Assembly: GCA_003427395.1 (NCBI GenBank)
Contig: BFEA01000365.1
Coordinates: 573,268-603,319, forward strand
Origin: Chara braunii
Taxonomy: Eukaryota; Streptophyta; Charophyceae; Charales; Characeae
Length of the DNA stretch: 30,052 nucleotides
Direction: 5' to 3'
How positions within the stretch are numbered: position 1 is the stretch's first letter; the number at the start of each line of letters is the position of its first letter. Shown piece by piece: positions 18,862 through 28,264 of the stretch. The notes under the pieces were generated by a model, which saw only the letters and a list, made by a program, of their open reading frames with translations, was not told where the DNA came from and did no database searches. The position numbers and the translations under genes were made by a program.

Positions 18862-19487
18862 AGCTCTTGGACAGTTATGCTTTCGGTTTCTGCATGCTCC
18901 TCGATCATGCGTCTCCTGTGCGACATGTCGACATGGGAAAAACTTTGTGCAATTCCGGCTCTGGACAAACGTCCGCCTATAGACTCAAACAGCAAAAGTC
19001 CACGACGGGTTTCATTGCCTAGTACCCTCCTAACTCTGACTACGTCTTAGCACATATGGACTTTGCTCCTCGGAGTGGAGATTGATTTCACTGCTGGTTC
19101 GGATGTGTCCGGATCATAGTGTACAATGTGTCAGTGTAATATCTATATTTGTCTCGGAGAAATGCAAACATTAAATTAAATGTACTACTTACAAACTCGA
19201 CTCAATATCATGACACTGTTGTGATTTGGAAGAGTCTGATGCTCAACTTCAAGTAAAATCAGACTGAGTGTAACACAGTGTACCACACTCTGCTGTTCTG
19301 TTCCAGAGCTGGACACATCCGAACAAGGAGTAAAATCGGTTTTGAGTTCGAGGAGTGCAACAGATATGTGTACTGACTGCAATCCTCGCCTCAAAAGTTA
19401 TTTTACCTCTGGTTCGGATGAGTCCGAATCTGGCATACTACACCTGACTATACACTGTGTCATGAATTCGTTTCAAAATAGTACACA
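18862..19487. other. Right subterminal region, no gene recognised
   Basis: AT-rich, with no supported frame. It contains palindromes with altered centres and arms, GGTTCGGATGTGTCCGGATC (19096-19115) and GGTTCGGATGAGTCCGAATC (19411-19430), and a half-copy near 19312-19322. Confidence 0.4.
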
Positions 19488-19519
19488 CAATAATGTGTTG
19501 TTTTAACAAATAACATGTT
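19488..19519 (-). repeat. Right terminal inverted repeat
   Basis: Ends ..TTAACAAATAACATGTT. Its reverse complement matches 225-255 at 27 of 31 positions. AATT follows directly at 19520-19523. Confidence 0.8.
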
Positions 19520-19667
19520 AATTGCGCACACTTTGCATTTCGTTATTGTATCTCGTTTTCGATTGTCTCCCTGCACTCGTGGGATTGTGTGAGAATAGAG
19601 GTCGTGTGATGGCATGATTAGTTGGTGCATCGAGTTTTGTACTGACTGGGAACGCGTTGTCCGATGG
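19520..19667 (+). repeat. Right flank (B part) of the local repeat unit
   Basis: Matches 19924-20071 with only a few substitutions (for example CTGCACTC/CCGCACTC and GTGCATCG/GTGCATTG). It ends at a single N (19668), followed by GA repeats, which is a likely contig join. Confidence 0.85.
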
Positions 19668-19668
19668 N

Positions 19669-19721
<53 letters not shown>

Positions 19722-20071
19722 GAGGTTGAGAATGGACATGGATTTGCGTTTTTCTTCTTCGTTCCTTTTTCATCTGTGTATATAAATTTTTGTGTCGATT
19801 ACGGGCGACTTGCCCCATATTTGTTTTGCGGCCATTTTTGTCTTTGCTCAGTTTGGTTTGTCTTCGGATGTTTGGCTTTTTGCTCTCCTGCTCGAATTTT
19901 CTGTTGTAATCGATGCATGGATGAATTGCGCACACTTTGCATTTCGTTATTGTATCTCGTTTTCGATTGTCTCCCCGCACTCGTGGGATTGTGTGAGAAT
20001 AGAGGTCGTGTGATGGCATGATTAGTTGGTGCATTGAGTTTTGTACTGACTGGGAACGCGTTGTCCGACGG
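19669..20071 (+). repeat. Uninterrupted copy of the local unit = empty site of the element
   Basis: (GA)n at 19669-19718, then the A part (as at 17-224) running directly into the B part (as at 19520-19667) across CATGGATGAATTGCGCAC. This shows what the target looked like before insertion of the 19.3 kb element. It may be a tandem duplicate or the alternative allele placed in series by the assembly. Confidence 0.8.
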
Positions 20072-20081
20072 CTCGTATGCG

Positions 20082-20123
20082 CGCGCGTAAGTGTGATCCT
20101 GAGCGGAACACGGCTTACGCGCG
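20082..20123. repeat. Short inverted repeat, 10 bp arms
   Basis: CGCGCGTAAG (20082-20091) and CTTACGCGCG (20114-20123) around a 22-nt spacer. It sits at the junction between the repeat unit and the retrotransposon. Could be a chance hairpin in GC-rich sequence. Confidence 0.5.
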
Positions 20124-20179
20124 TCCATACTGATCGGACCCGCTGAGCTAGCTCTGACCCTAAGCCACGNGATGAGAGG

Positions 20180-21007
20180 ATGACGGGTTCTCAGAGCTCT
20201 GACTCATCATACGACCCCGACTACTTCACCCCGTGGGTCGATGAGCTAATCTCGCGCAGGCGCNCGACGTTCCCCTGTCTGACGCAAGGTCGAATCTGTC
20301 CNCGAGAATTCGATCGTGCTATCAGAAGCGACCCCCGAGGACCCGATTACCCCGANACGTATTACCAGCAGTNCTATATATCCCCCGGCTTCGTCGTCAT
20401 CGCCACTAACTTCCCACCCTTCCGTCTCCNACTTCCGTATCATCAGCTTACGGTGGTTCCCTGACACTCAATAGCGGATTATTGGCCACGCACATGGTGC
20501 GTGGATTGCAGGCGGTGCCCTCACTCCCCAGACCCCCGGTGCGAGCCGGCCAGGTACTGTCTGCGCCCCCAGCCGACACGTGGAACGCCGAGAGGACCTG
20601 AACCCCNTGGCCCGCCTCGANGCCCGCCTCCACCCCGTTTCCAACGACAGGGTCGGAAGGCTCCNCACNAGCATTCTCGCGGGAACACCCGCCCGTAATT
20701 TCCCCATCGCCTAATTGCATCTACGCCCCTGAAGCTTTCCCACAGGAGATTCCAGTTTTGACCTGGGACTCCACCCCCACTTTCCAAAAATCCTTGGCAC
20801 ACCCCTTTTCGCACTTCCAGGCCCACATCACACTCCGATCAGGAAGTCGCGCCGGGCGTGAGGTTGGTATCGGAGCCCGACACGTGTCCGTAGACCCGAT
20901 AGTGGCTAAAGCGAGATGATCTGGCTCAACGTAGGCGTCCTTCAGCTGAGAATACACGTCGACGTAGTCCCGTAGCAACACGAAGCCGAACGTCCGCTAA
21001 TAGAAGA
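20180..21007 (+). pseudogene. Degenerate region upstream of gag
   Basis: Several short frames follow each other with shifts and ten single N bases (20170 to 20669). Pieces such as SQSSDSSYDPDYFTPWVDELISRR (shown in parts: SSYDPDYFTPW, DELISRR) and AFSREHPPVISPSPNC read like a disordered gag N-terminus. The scattered single Ns suggest a consensus made from mixed copies. Confidence 0.4.
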
Positions 21008-22200
21008 GTGGGTGCAATGGCTGCGGCCGCTGCTGCAGCAGCCGCTGCGGCGGCTGCCAACCAACAACAACCAGTACCGCCCGCTCCACCTGCACGAGCC
21101 CCTGCGGCTCCACCAGATCTTTATTTATTTGACCCCGCCCATCATCTCGTTGGGGCTTGGTTAGCCACACTCCGAGCTCAGCGTTATACGAACGATGAAG
21201 CGCAGATCAACATTCCCGCTCGGATGGGAGGGGACGCCCATCATTGGTATAGCACCTATGCATGGGTGGATCTTCCCACATTCGAGAGCAATTTTATGAA
21301 TCATTTCGATTATGTTCACCCTGAGCAAGCACTCTACATGATCAAAGATCGGGTCCAAAAGCCACTAGAATCTATTACTGAAGATTTCACCGAATGTTTG
21401 TGAAGACTGAGCGAGGAGAGCAGGTAGGACGAGATTTGTTCATCGACGGACTACGAAACAGAACGATTCGGGGAAAGCTATGTAAAAACTTCTCTCCCAT
21501 TAACCACACGCTGCAACAAATTATGGACGCTGCTGAGGAAATGGAGCGAAAATTTGCAGCTAGCTTCCTAGAAAACGAGGATTATGGTAGAGAAGGAGAC
21601 TCGTCCGAACTTGTGAAAGCAAGGGCGGAGCTGGCCGCACTGCAAAACAAATTCGAAAACATGGGGTTCGTAGCCAGACCCGTCACGTACGTGGAACCGG
21701 TAACGTCAAGGACCGCACCACATAGAGTGACTGTAAACAGACAAATCCCGGCGACGGCGTCCGCAGCCGTAATTCCGCCACCTCCCCCGCCAGTCCTCAT
21801 CGAACCACCTGCACAAGCAAGTGAGTCTACTGCTATCTTGGAGCTAACCAAAACTTTGGTCAGTCTCATCCAAGAGAGCAAGAAAGAACAGCGAGAACAC
21901 AACGCTCGATTGGAAGCTATGATGCGGAATATGCGGCCCATTGCGGTGCGCGCGCCAATGCAGGGAGGCATGGCGGCTGCACAGGCTGCAGCAGGCCCAG
22001 GCGGGACAGCGGCAAACGCTTGTTTTACATGTCATCAACCAGGCCACCTGGCTCGGGATTGCCCCCATCGGGCCATGCAACCTCGAGTCGGGGCCGCACC
22101 TGCAGCTGCGGCTCCCATAGCAAACGGCCCACGACGCGTAGGAGCCATGATGGATGATCAGGGAGGAAGTAATGGGATGATGATCTCTAGCGAAGAAGTC
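21008..22200 (+). pseudogene. gag: gag: capsid-like domain and zinc knuckle
   Basis: 21008-21403 starts with a poly-Ala run and a Pro-rich spacer. It then has a retrotransposon gag capsid-like region (LVGAWLATLRAQRYTNDEAQ, ARMGGDAHHWY, NHFDYVHPEQAL, LESITEDFTECL). TGA at 21401 and a frame change within the next ~25 bases lead to DLFIDGLRNRTIRGKL at 21394 onward. A Glu-rich helix and Pro-rich linkers follow. A CCHC zinc knuckle, CFTCHQPGHLARDC, is at 22021-22062. Gag packages the element RNA; the knuckle binds nucleic acid. Confidence 0.8.
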
Positions 22201-22559
22201 GCCGAGCTTATCCCACTGGAGCAGTTTGTATCACTAGGATATCCGGGGCTGGGAATGATTGGGACGATCCGGCCGGAGCTTGAGTCTAGAGAGGTCGCCG
22301 AATGGCGGCCTTCGTCGAGCGAAGTAGAAACGGGAGGGCATACTTTTGTTACGGGAGAAATCGATGTCCTTGAGGTTACCCGCGCCCTGGACCATCGGAT
22401 CCCCCTTCCGATCGGCCACCTACTCTCCATCTCCGAGCAAGCGAATGAGCGAATGATGCAGCATTGCAAAGCGAATAGGAAGCGATTCGCCATTGCACGC
22501 GCAAAGGATCAGAAGGCGAAGGCGCCGGCTCCGGAGGAAAAGGCGGTCGTCGCCTCTGA

Positions 22560-23368
22560 TCCCATTCGAGTCGGGTTGATACAAAACGACGATCACTTTC
22601 TTCGGATCAAACTGATTCCGTGGAAGTCGGCCGAATGCGATATCGAAGTCTGGGGAGTGCCCTACAGTGCGATCATAGACTCGGGAGCAGCTGTCTTAGC
22701 AATTTCACTCCGAGTAGTCGAGAGAGCGGGCAGAAAGAGTGATTTGATTATGTTAACTGAAAAAGACCAGCGCGTATCGGCTGATGAGGAAAAGATTAAA
22801 ACTGTAGGACGGATGACGAATGTCGCGTTCCGATTGGGAAAAGTGCATGCTTTGGGAGATGTTGTGGTGCTGCATGTGAATACGTATGACGCTCTTCGGA
22901 CTTCCTGCATTGGTTGCGCTGCGTGCGAATTTGGATTTCGAACGTCGATCGGTCATTCTCCGAAACACCGGGGGAAAGTCGTATGCAATACCCATGAGAC
23001 TGACTCTCCGAGCTTCGGCTCAGTTAGTACCCCGAATGTCCCCGGAAGCAATGGGAGTGCTTCGCATGGTCTCCTGGAGCGCGCCTGTGGATGAAGGTCA
23101 ATCGTCGAATGGCGCAAGGAGCGACGACGAGGATGACCCAGTCATTACACAGCTAATGCGGCAGCGAATCCACTACCCGCCGCCTCGCACTATCGCGCGT
23201 ACCATGCATCTAACCACGCGAAATGCTCATATGATGATCATGGGAGAGCCCCTCGTACAGATTTCGAGACTGGCTGATTCCTTGGAACCCCCTCGAACTC
23301 TGTACGAAGGCGTAACCCCCCTTCTCAGTTGATATATTGACAAGCGTTCCTTCTGTGATCTCACTGGC
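22560..23368 (+). pseudogene. Retropepsin-like protease and linker
   Basis: VWGVPYSAIIDSGAAVLAIS contains the aspartic protease motif DSGA (Asp codon 22678-22680). The flap and second-half strands follow (VAFRLGKVHALGDVVVLHVN). Near 22895 the frame breaks: the expected continuation LGLPALVALRANLDFERR-type sequence is found in the next frame (from 22886). That frame runs through a linker to TGA at 23330-23332 and continues unchanged after it. Confidence 0.75.
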
Positions 23369-25255
23369 TTGCCTCGATCCTTGCTTCAGCCCGCCAAAGA
23401 GATACAGTTATTACGTCTGGGAGCAGAGGCAGGTTCTTTGGAACCCCCTCAGCGCATCGAAGCAAGTTTCGACGAGCTTGGGATAAAAATCTCGCCCAAA
23501 AGTGTGCCTTGGCAAGATATCTGCGACGGGATAACTCCCGAAGGCCATACAGCGATCCGGGAAGAGGAAGCACAGATGGTGGCCACTGTGTTTTCTTGGA
23601 GATCGGACCATTCCTTTATATCTGCACCTCCCGACACCACTCGACGTATACACATGAAGCAGATTGATATCCGGATTCTGGATCAGGTGTATGAGTTGCA
23701 TGTGCCCCAATATGTACCCGACGAAATTCATCGGTTGATTGCTGATATTTTAATAGAATACCAAGGGGCGATTAGCGTGTCCGATGCTGATATTGGATTG
23801 TCTGTGGTCGTACAACATGAGATTCGGACTGGGAATCATTCCCCAATCCACTGCAAGCCGTATCAATACTCATTAACAGAACGCAAGACGGCCTTGCAGC
23901 GGATCAGGGAATTTGAGGCAAATGGATGGATTGAGCCTGCCACCGGCCCCTGGTCGTTTCCGGTTGTATTGGTCCCCAAAAAGAACAGGTCGATCCGCAT
24001 ATGCATCGATTATCGTAAATTGAATGATATCACGATTAAGGATGTGTACCCCCTTCCCCGGATTGATGATCTGCTTGATGCCATTGGGTGTGCTAACTAC
24101 TTCAGCAAGTTCGACATTCGGCATGGGTTTCATCATATCTTGGTGAAGGAAGAAGATCGGCCCAAGACCGCCTTCGTTTTGTTTGAGGGTACGTGGCAGT
24201 GGGTTCGGTGCCCGATGGGAATCTGCAATGCGCATGCCACGTTTCAGCGGGCGATGAACGTGACTTTTCAGAACTTCGTCAACAAGACTCGGCTGACTCA
24301 GGGAATGATCAACTTCTGCGTCATTGTGTATATGGACGACATCCTGGTGTATTCGGACACATTTCACGGTCACGTGCAGCACATCGAATGGACGCTGGGC
24401 GCGCTAAGAGACGCAGGTTTCAAGATAGCGCTGGAAAAGAGCGAGTTTTTCCTTCCGGAAATCTCGTTCTTAGGGTACATTGTGACACGTGGAGGACAGC
24501 GGCCGGATTCTCGGAAGGTCGCGGCAGTGAAGGAAGCCCCGGTTCCGACCTCACTAGTGCAGGTTTGAGCCTTCTTGGGCCTGGCCTCGTATTACCGGTG
24601 GCTTATCAAAGGGTTCGCGGCGATAGCAAGGCCCCTGACCAACCTACTGCGAAAAGAACAACCCCTGCATTGGGACGACGAGTGTGATCGGGCCTTCAGG
24701 GCCCTGAAGGACGCTCTTGTTACAGCTCCGATTCTGATTCGCCCGGACCCCGCTCGACAGTTTATTCTCATCACCGACTGGCAGTCGGAGGCTATCTCGG
24801 CAATTCTGGCACAGAAGGGAAGCGATGGGAAGGAGCATGTCATTGAGTACGCGTCCCGGACGGTGCCAGACGAGTGACGAAACGAATTTGCGCCACAAGG
24901 AGAATGCTATGCGGTAGTGTGGGGTATCCAGCACTTCCATCCGTATTTGTACGGTCAGAAGTTTCTGCTCGTCACCGACCATGAACCTCTGCTGGCTTTG
25001 AAGAAGCTGACTAATTACACAGGCATGATTGGACGATGGGCGGTGCGGCTGCAAGAATATGAGTTTGACATCGTCCATCGGAAGACGGAGAGACACGGCA
25101 ATGCTAACGGATTGACACGCCTGCATCGACCCGGTAAGGTACCTAAGGCAGAAGAGATCACGTCGTGGAAGGACCCGGACATCAATAACGGTCCTAAGTA
25201 CGGAGAGGTCGCGGTTATTCCACGTGGCAAGAAACCGGCGAAGGGCAATGGGTGA
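23369..25255 (+). pseudogene. pol: Reverse transcriptase and RNase H
   Basis: RT motifs are clear: PFPVV/LVPKK-type start (WSFPVVLVPKK), IRICIDYRKLN, YPLPRIDDLLD, FSKFDIRHGFHH, QWVRCPMGICNAHATFQRAMN, and the catalytic YMDD at 24329-24340. TGA at 24566-24568 precedes FLGLASYYRWLIKGF. The RNase H domain follows (FILITDWQS, GECYAVVWGIQHFHPYLYG, LLVTDHEPL). The last acidic residue, usually in NVADALSR-type sequence, is Asn here (HGNANGLTR), a further sign of decay. TGA at 24875-24877 interrupts RNase H. The frame is otherwise continuous from 22886 to 25255. Confidence 0.9.
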
Positions 25256-26960
25256 CGGAGGTAATGCCTCGATTCCCTCTCCTTCTTCCCCCTCCTCTTC
25301 TTTCGCCTCCCTCCCTGACAAATTTTGCTATTTCTGTGAGGCGATCTCTTGTGTCTATTCCGTCCATATGTGCCCTAAGGAGACGGGATACGCTGAATGG
25401 GTGGACTGTCGAAAATGTGTCGCACGTGCTCATGGTGCGTGCATACAGTACCGGACTAGTGATAGACCCTGGTTCTGTCCATTATGTCGCGCTGACAAGA
25501 TTCCGACGGAAGCTCGATTCCTCGATGCCACGTTGGAGGGTCCCGGCAGGATCCAGAAGTTTAGAAGAGCGGAGGTTTGGACAGATGTCGCCTTGATAGC
25601 CACTGTGGTAGGGAACTCCCTCGAAACCTTCTCCACGGAGGATCGGAGGAGGGCCAATGAAAGAGCACGGGATTATCGCTGGGTGGACGGACGATAAGAA
25701 AAGCGTAAAACAGACGGTAGCGGGGCTTGGTTAGTAGTTCCGCACCCGTTCATGCGGTATGACTGGGTACGGACAGCCCACGAGGAGACGGCGGCGCATT
25801 TCGCCGTGCGTATTACCGAAGCTGCAATCGACAGGAACCAATGGTACTGGTCCAATATACAGGACGACGTTAAATTCATCGTCCAGCATTGCCAGATCTG
25901 CGCTGTCGACAAGGCTCCAACCCAACCGCCTAGGTCGATAGTCCCAACTGTGGTTGAAAGGCCGTTTCAGAGGGTTAGCATGGACACTACCGATATAGTG
26001 GTGCCCCCTGGACCAAATAGCTGCGAGTATTCAATTCTGCTGGTTTTTGTCAACCACTTTTCTAAGTGGATCGAGGCTTACCCCTGCAAGACGCGACAAG
26101 CCGCGGAAATCGTGCGGTACGTCAACAGATTTCTGAGCATGCACCAGGACACCGAGGAAATCTTGACCGACAATGGGGTCGAATTCAGAGGAGAAGTCGG
26201 GAGGAACCTGGTCATACACGATGTCTCCATACAGCACACAGCCCCGCATATGTCTCAGTCTAACGGATTAGTGGAAAACGCGAATAGAGTAATAAAGACG
26301 ACATTACGGCGGAATATTGCGGCACGTGACTCCCGACCCTGGCCTGATATTGTCGATCACATCTTGGCGGCCCACTGCGGAATGCCCCACGAATCGACGG
26401 GCCTAAGCCCTTTTCAATTACGGACTAATAGCGTTGCATGTGTTTCGATCCCGAGCCTCCCAGACGAATCAGGACTCAACCGACGCCCCACGAGGGCCAC
26501 CGCTCGGGACAAAGCCAAGCGGCACCTGGAACTCATGGAGCGGTCCCTCCCGAGGCTGGCCCGGAAGCGACAACTGTCCACCGAATTGGCCCATGGCCGA
26601 CAGGTCCGGAGCTACGAGGCCCGAAACGGGAATGCGGGTCCCAGGACCCAGTATAAGTTAGGGGACATCGTGCAGGTAAGGAAATGTGCGCGTCAAGGTA
26701 AGCTAGCGCCACGATTCTTCGGGCAGTATCGAGTGATTGAGCTCGGACCCAACGGCGTTGACACCGTGCGCCTCGCCCCCGAGGTTTCCGGCAGTCCATC
26801 GGCTCGACCGATCACACGCCACGTGTCCTATCTCCGCCTTCTTCCATCTGTCCCGTCTCCTTCTTTATCAACCTCCTCCGTCGACGATTCTGCCCCCTCG
26901 GTATCCCCTTCTTCCTCTCAGTCTCTGTCGGTTACACCGTCACCCTCGCCATCACCATGA
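25224..26960 (+). pseudogene. pol: PHD-type finger plus integrase
   Basis: In a new frame, a C4HC3 finger lies at ~25327-25488: CYFC, then C-R-K-C, AHGAC, and WFCPLC, with PHD spacing (C-x2-C..C-x2-C-x4-H-x2-C..C-x2-C). After TAA at 25695-25697 the same frame gives the integrase. The HHCC zinc site is HEETAAHF..YWSNIQDDVKFIVQHCQIC. The catalytic core has D in SMDTTDIVV, D in LTDNGVEF and E in NGLVENANRVIK (DDE triad). The tail has a GDIVQVRK..FGQYRVIELG strand-rich module and a Ser/Pro-rich end. A chromodomain is not visible; the PHD finger might instead guide targeting. Some plant and animal retroelements carry histone-reading domains, but this position is unusual. Confidence 0.8.
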
Positions 26961-27433
26961 GCTTTATAGAGGAGAGAGCTCTCAGTGAAGCAGCGCTGGT
27001 AGCACGCGGGAGTTTGACATTGCGGCAGGTGCATCATCCTCGTCTTAGTCCGAATCTTCGACGGATCGCGCAATTTTTCTGCTCAAGGGGTGTCTACGAG
27101 GCAGCAGAGATCCACGTTGACGGGAGGGCTGACGCGATCATATTGGCCGAAGCCGTCGGACTGCGACAACGAGCAGCCGCTGGTGTCTCGCGGATAACGG
27201 TGGTGGTTAACTTCAGTGGAGATCTCACGGCGATTCCTCCCTACCGACACACGAGCATCAAAGTGTCGTTGCTTCTGTGGGTGCAGAATCTTCAGAACGA
27301 GTGGGCCCAGCTCCTGGCGCATCAAGGGGACGTGATCACACCAATACGGGTGATCGAATACGACGGCCTTCGGCTGGATCGGCGTGACCCGCCGGCGCGA
27401 CTACCCGCCCTCATCCCCTTCCATCCCCAATGA
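26957..27433 (+). CDS. Post-integrase ORF 1, 158 aa, unknown
   Basis: Its ATG overlaps the integrase stop as ATGA (26957-26960). Content is alpha/beta-like (SLTLRQVHHPRLSPNLRRIA, RITVVVNFSGDLTAI, VSLLLWVQNLQNEWAQLLA) with no recognised motif, signal peptide or membrane segment. It is intact, unlike most of pol. The overlap suggests translation by termination-reinitiation on the genomic RNA. Confidence 0.6.
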   Translation: MSFIEERALSEAALVARGSLTLRQVHHPRLSPNLRRIAQFFCSRGVYEAAEIHVDGRADAIILAEAVGLRQRAAAGVSRITVVVNFSGDLTAIPPYRHTSIKVSLLLWVQNLQNEWAQLLAHQGDVITPIRVIEYDGLRLDRRDPPARLPALIPFHPQ

Positions 27434-28257
27434 GCTCCCTCCCGCTCTCCAGTTTTGCGCTTCCTTCTTCCTTCCCCACCTTCTGGCAGTCTGATCTTCA
27501 TCCCCGCCTCTCCTTCTGCATAAATCCTTTGGCTGTCCCCCTTCTCGATCCATCTCAGTGGGACGCGTGGCGCGGGGACTTCATCGAACATTCACTGTGC
27601 CTGACGGAGGTTCGAGTGACGTGGACGAGGGACGAGAACAACTATCTGCGGTCGGAGCGATTGGAGCTCCTTCTGATTCAGGCGTGGCGGACGGAAGTAG
27701 AGGGTGACCTTCTTGGCTTCCTATTCGGGGCGGTGCGCCCAGGTTGTCGACGACTTCTCACCCAGGAGCTTACGATCATGATTGCGCAGCTGGCTGACGA
27801 TCTCGACGTCAGCATTACCTCCCAGGACGATGCGCGCTTGGTACCCCACATCACCTCGCGCACGCTGTTGCCGTACCTTCAGTGGTCGGCTTGTGTGGAA
27901 GGCTTTCCGTCGCGGATCCCGCCCTCACGGTTGGATTACCTAGATCCGCGTGACATCTTGGATCCTGCATTCTACCGGCCGCCGTACGAAAACGAATTGG
28001 ACGAGATAGTCCGTGAGGAGCTTGCGGAAGAAAGCTCGGAGGAAGAAGAAGACCAGAACGAAGGCGAAGGAGAGCCAGCAGAGCAGGGCGAGAGCGAAGA
28101 AGACGAAGAGAACGAGGGCGAAGAAGGGACAGGAGAGGAAAGCAGCGAGCAAGGGAGCGGCGACGAGTCGACGACAACGACGGCCCCAGCTGGAGATTGT
28201 GCCGGTGCTGATCGGAAGATCAGCAACGATCCAACAATCGACCCGGAGCCGCCTTAG
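27430..28257 (+). CDS. Post-integrase ORF 2, 275 aa, acidic tail, unknown
   Basis: The ATG overlaps the previous stop as ATGA (27430-27433). Residues ~1-200 are helical and probably folded (WDAWRGDFIEHSLCLTEVRV, RLELLLIQAWRTEVEGDLLG, LTQELTIMIAQLADDLDVSI). A ~60-residue Glu/Ser/Gly-rich acidic tail follows. Acidic tails often bind basic proteins such as histones. No family recognised. Intact. Confidence 0.6.
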   Translation: MSSLPLSSFALPSSFPTFWQSDLHPRLSFCINPLAVPLLDPSQWDAWRGDFIEHSLCLTEVRVTWTRDENNYLRSERLELLLIQAWRTEVEGDLLGFLFGAVRPGCRRLLTQELTIMIAQLADDLDVSITSQDDARLVPHITSRTLLPYLQWSACVEGFPSRIPPSRLDYLDPRDILDPAFYRPPYENELDEIVREELAEESSEEEEDQNEGEGEPAEQGESEEDEENEGEEGTGEESSEQGSGDESTTTTAPAGDCAGADRKISNDPTIDPEPP

Positions 28258-28264
28258 CCCAACG

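Larger units (their letters stand above)
225..19519. mobile_element. Large (~19.3 kb) TIR-bounded DNA element
   Basis: The ends are inverted repeats of each other (27 of 31 positions), flanked by AATT, with a joined flank copy lacking the insert next door. It carries a DUF7869-type gene (possible transposase), a ParB/methyltransferase-like gene, an Ulp1/C48 protease gene, tandem satellites, and all copies of the TCGGAT-NN-ATCCGA palindrome in the window. Capture of Ulp1-type proteases by large plant DNA transposons is known in several superfamilies. I see no DNA polymerase B, retroviral-type integrase, capsid or packaging ATPase, so it is not a recognisable Polinton. Its main genes carry stops and frameshifts, so this copy looks inactive. 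The superfamily is unassigned. The single N at 19668 leaves open that filled and empty versions were joined by the assembler. Confidence 0.75.

Noticed and set aside
225-19519. Polinton/Maverick identity for the large element
   Set aside because: The size and a cysteine protease fit, but I find no protein-primed polymerase, retroviral-type integrase, packaging ATPase or capsid gene. The ends are ~31 bp rather than hundreds, and the duplication is 4 bp rather than 6.
223-19521. TTAA target duplication (piggyBac/Kolobok-like)
   Set aside because: TTAA does occur at both ends, but the empty copy reads GATGAATTGCG without TTAA. AATT needs one substitution only.
1-20071. The local A-B repeat unit as LTRs of the gypsy element
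   Set aside because: It shows no similarity to the sequence after the polypurine tract (28993 onward) and no primer binding site follows it.
20327-20341. TGCTATCAGAAGC as a primer binding site (initiator Met tRNA type)
   Set aside because: It has one mismatch and one inserted base relative to the usual TGGTATCAGAGC, and it lies inside a coding-like stretch rather than after an LTR.
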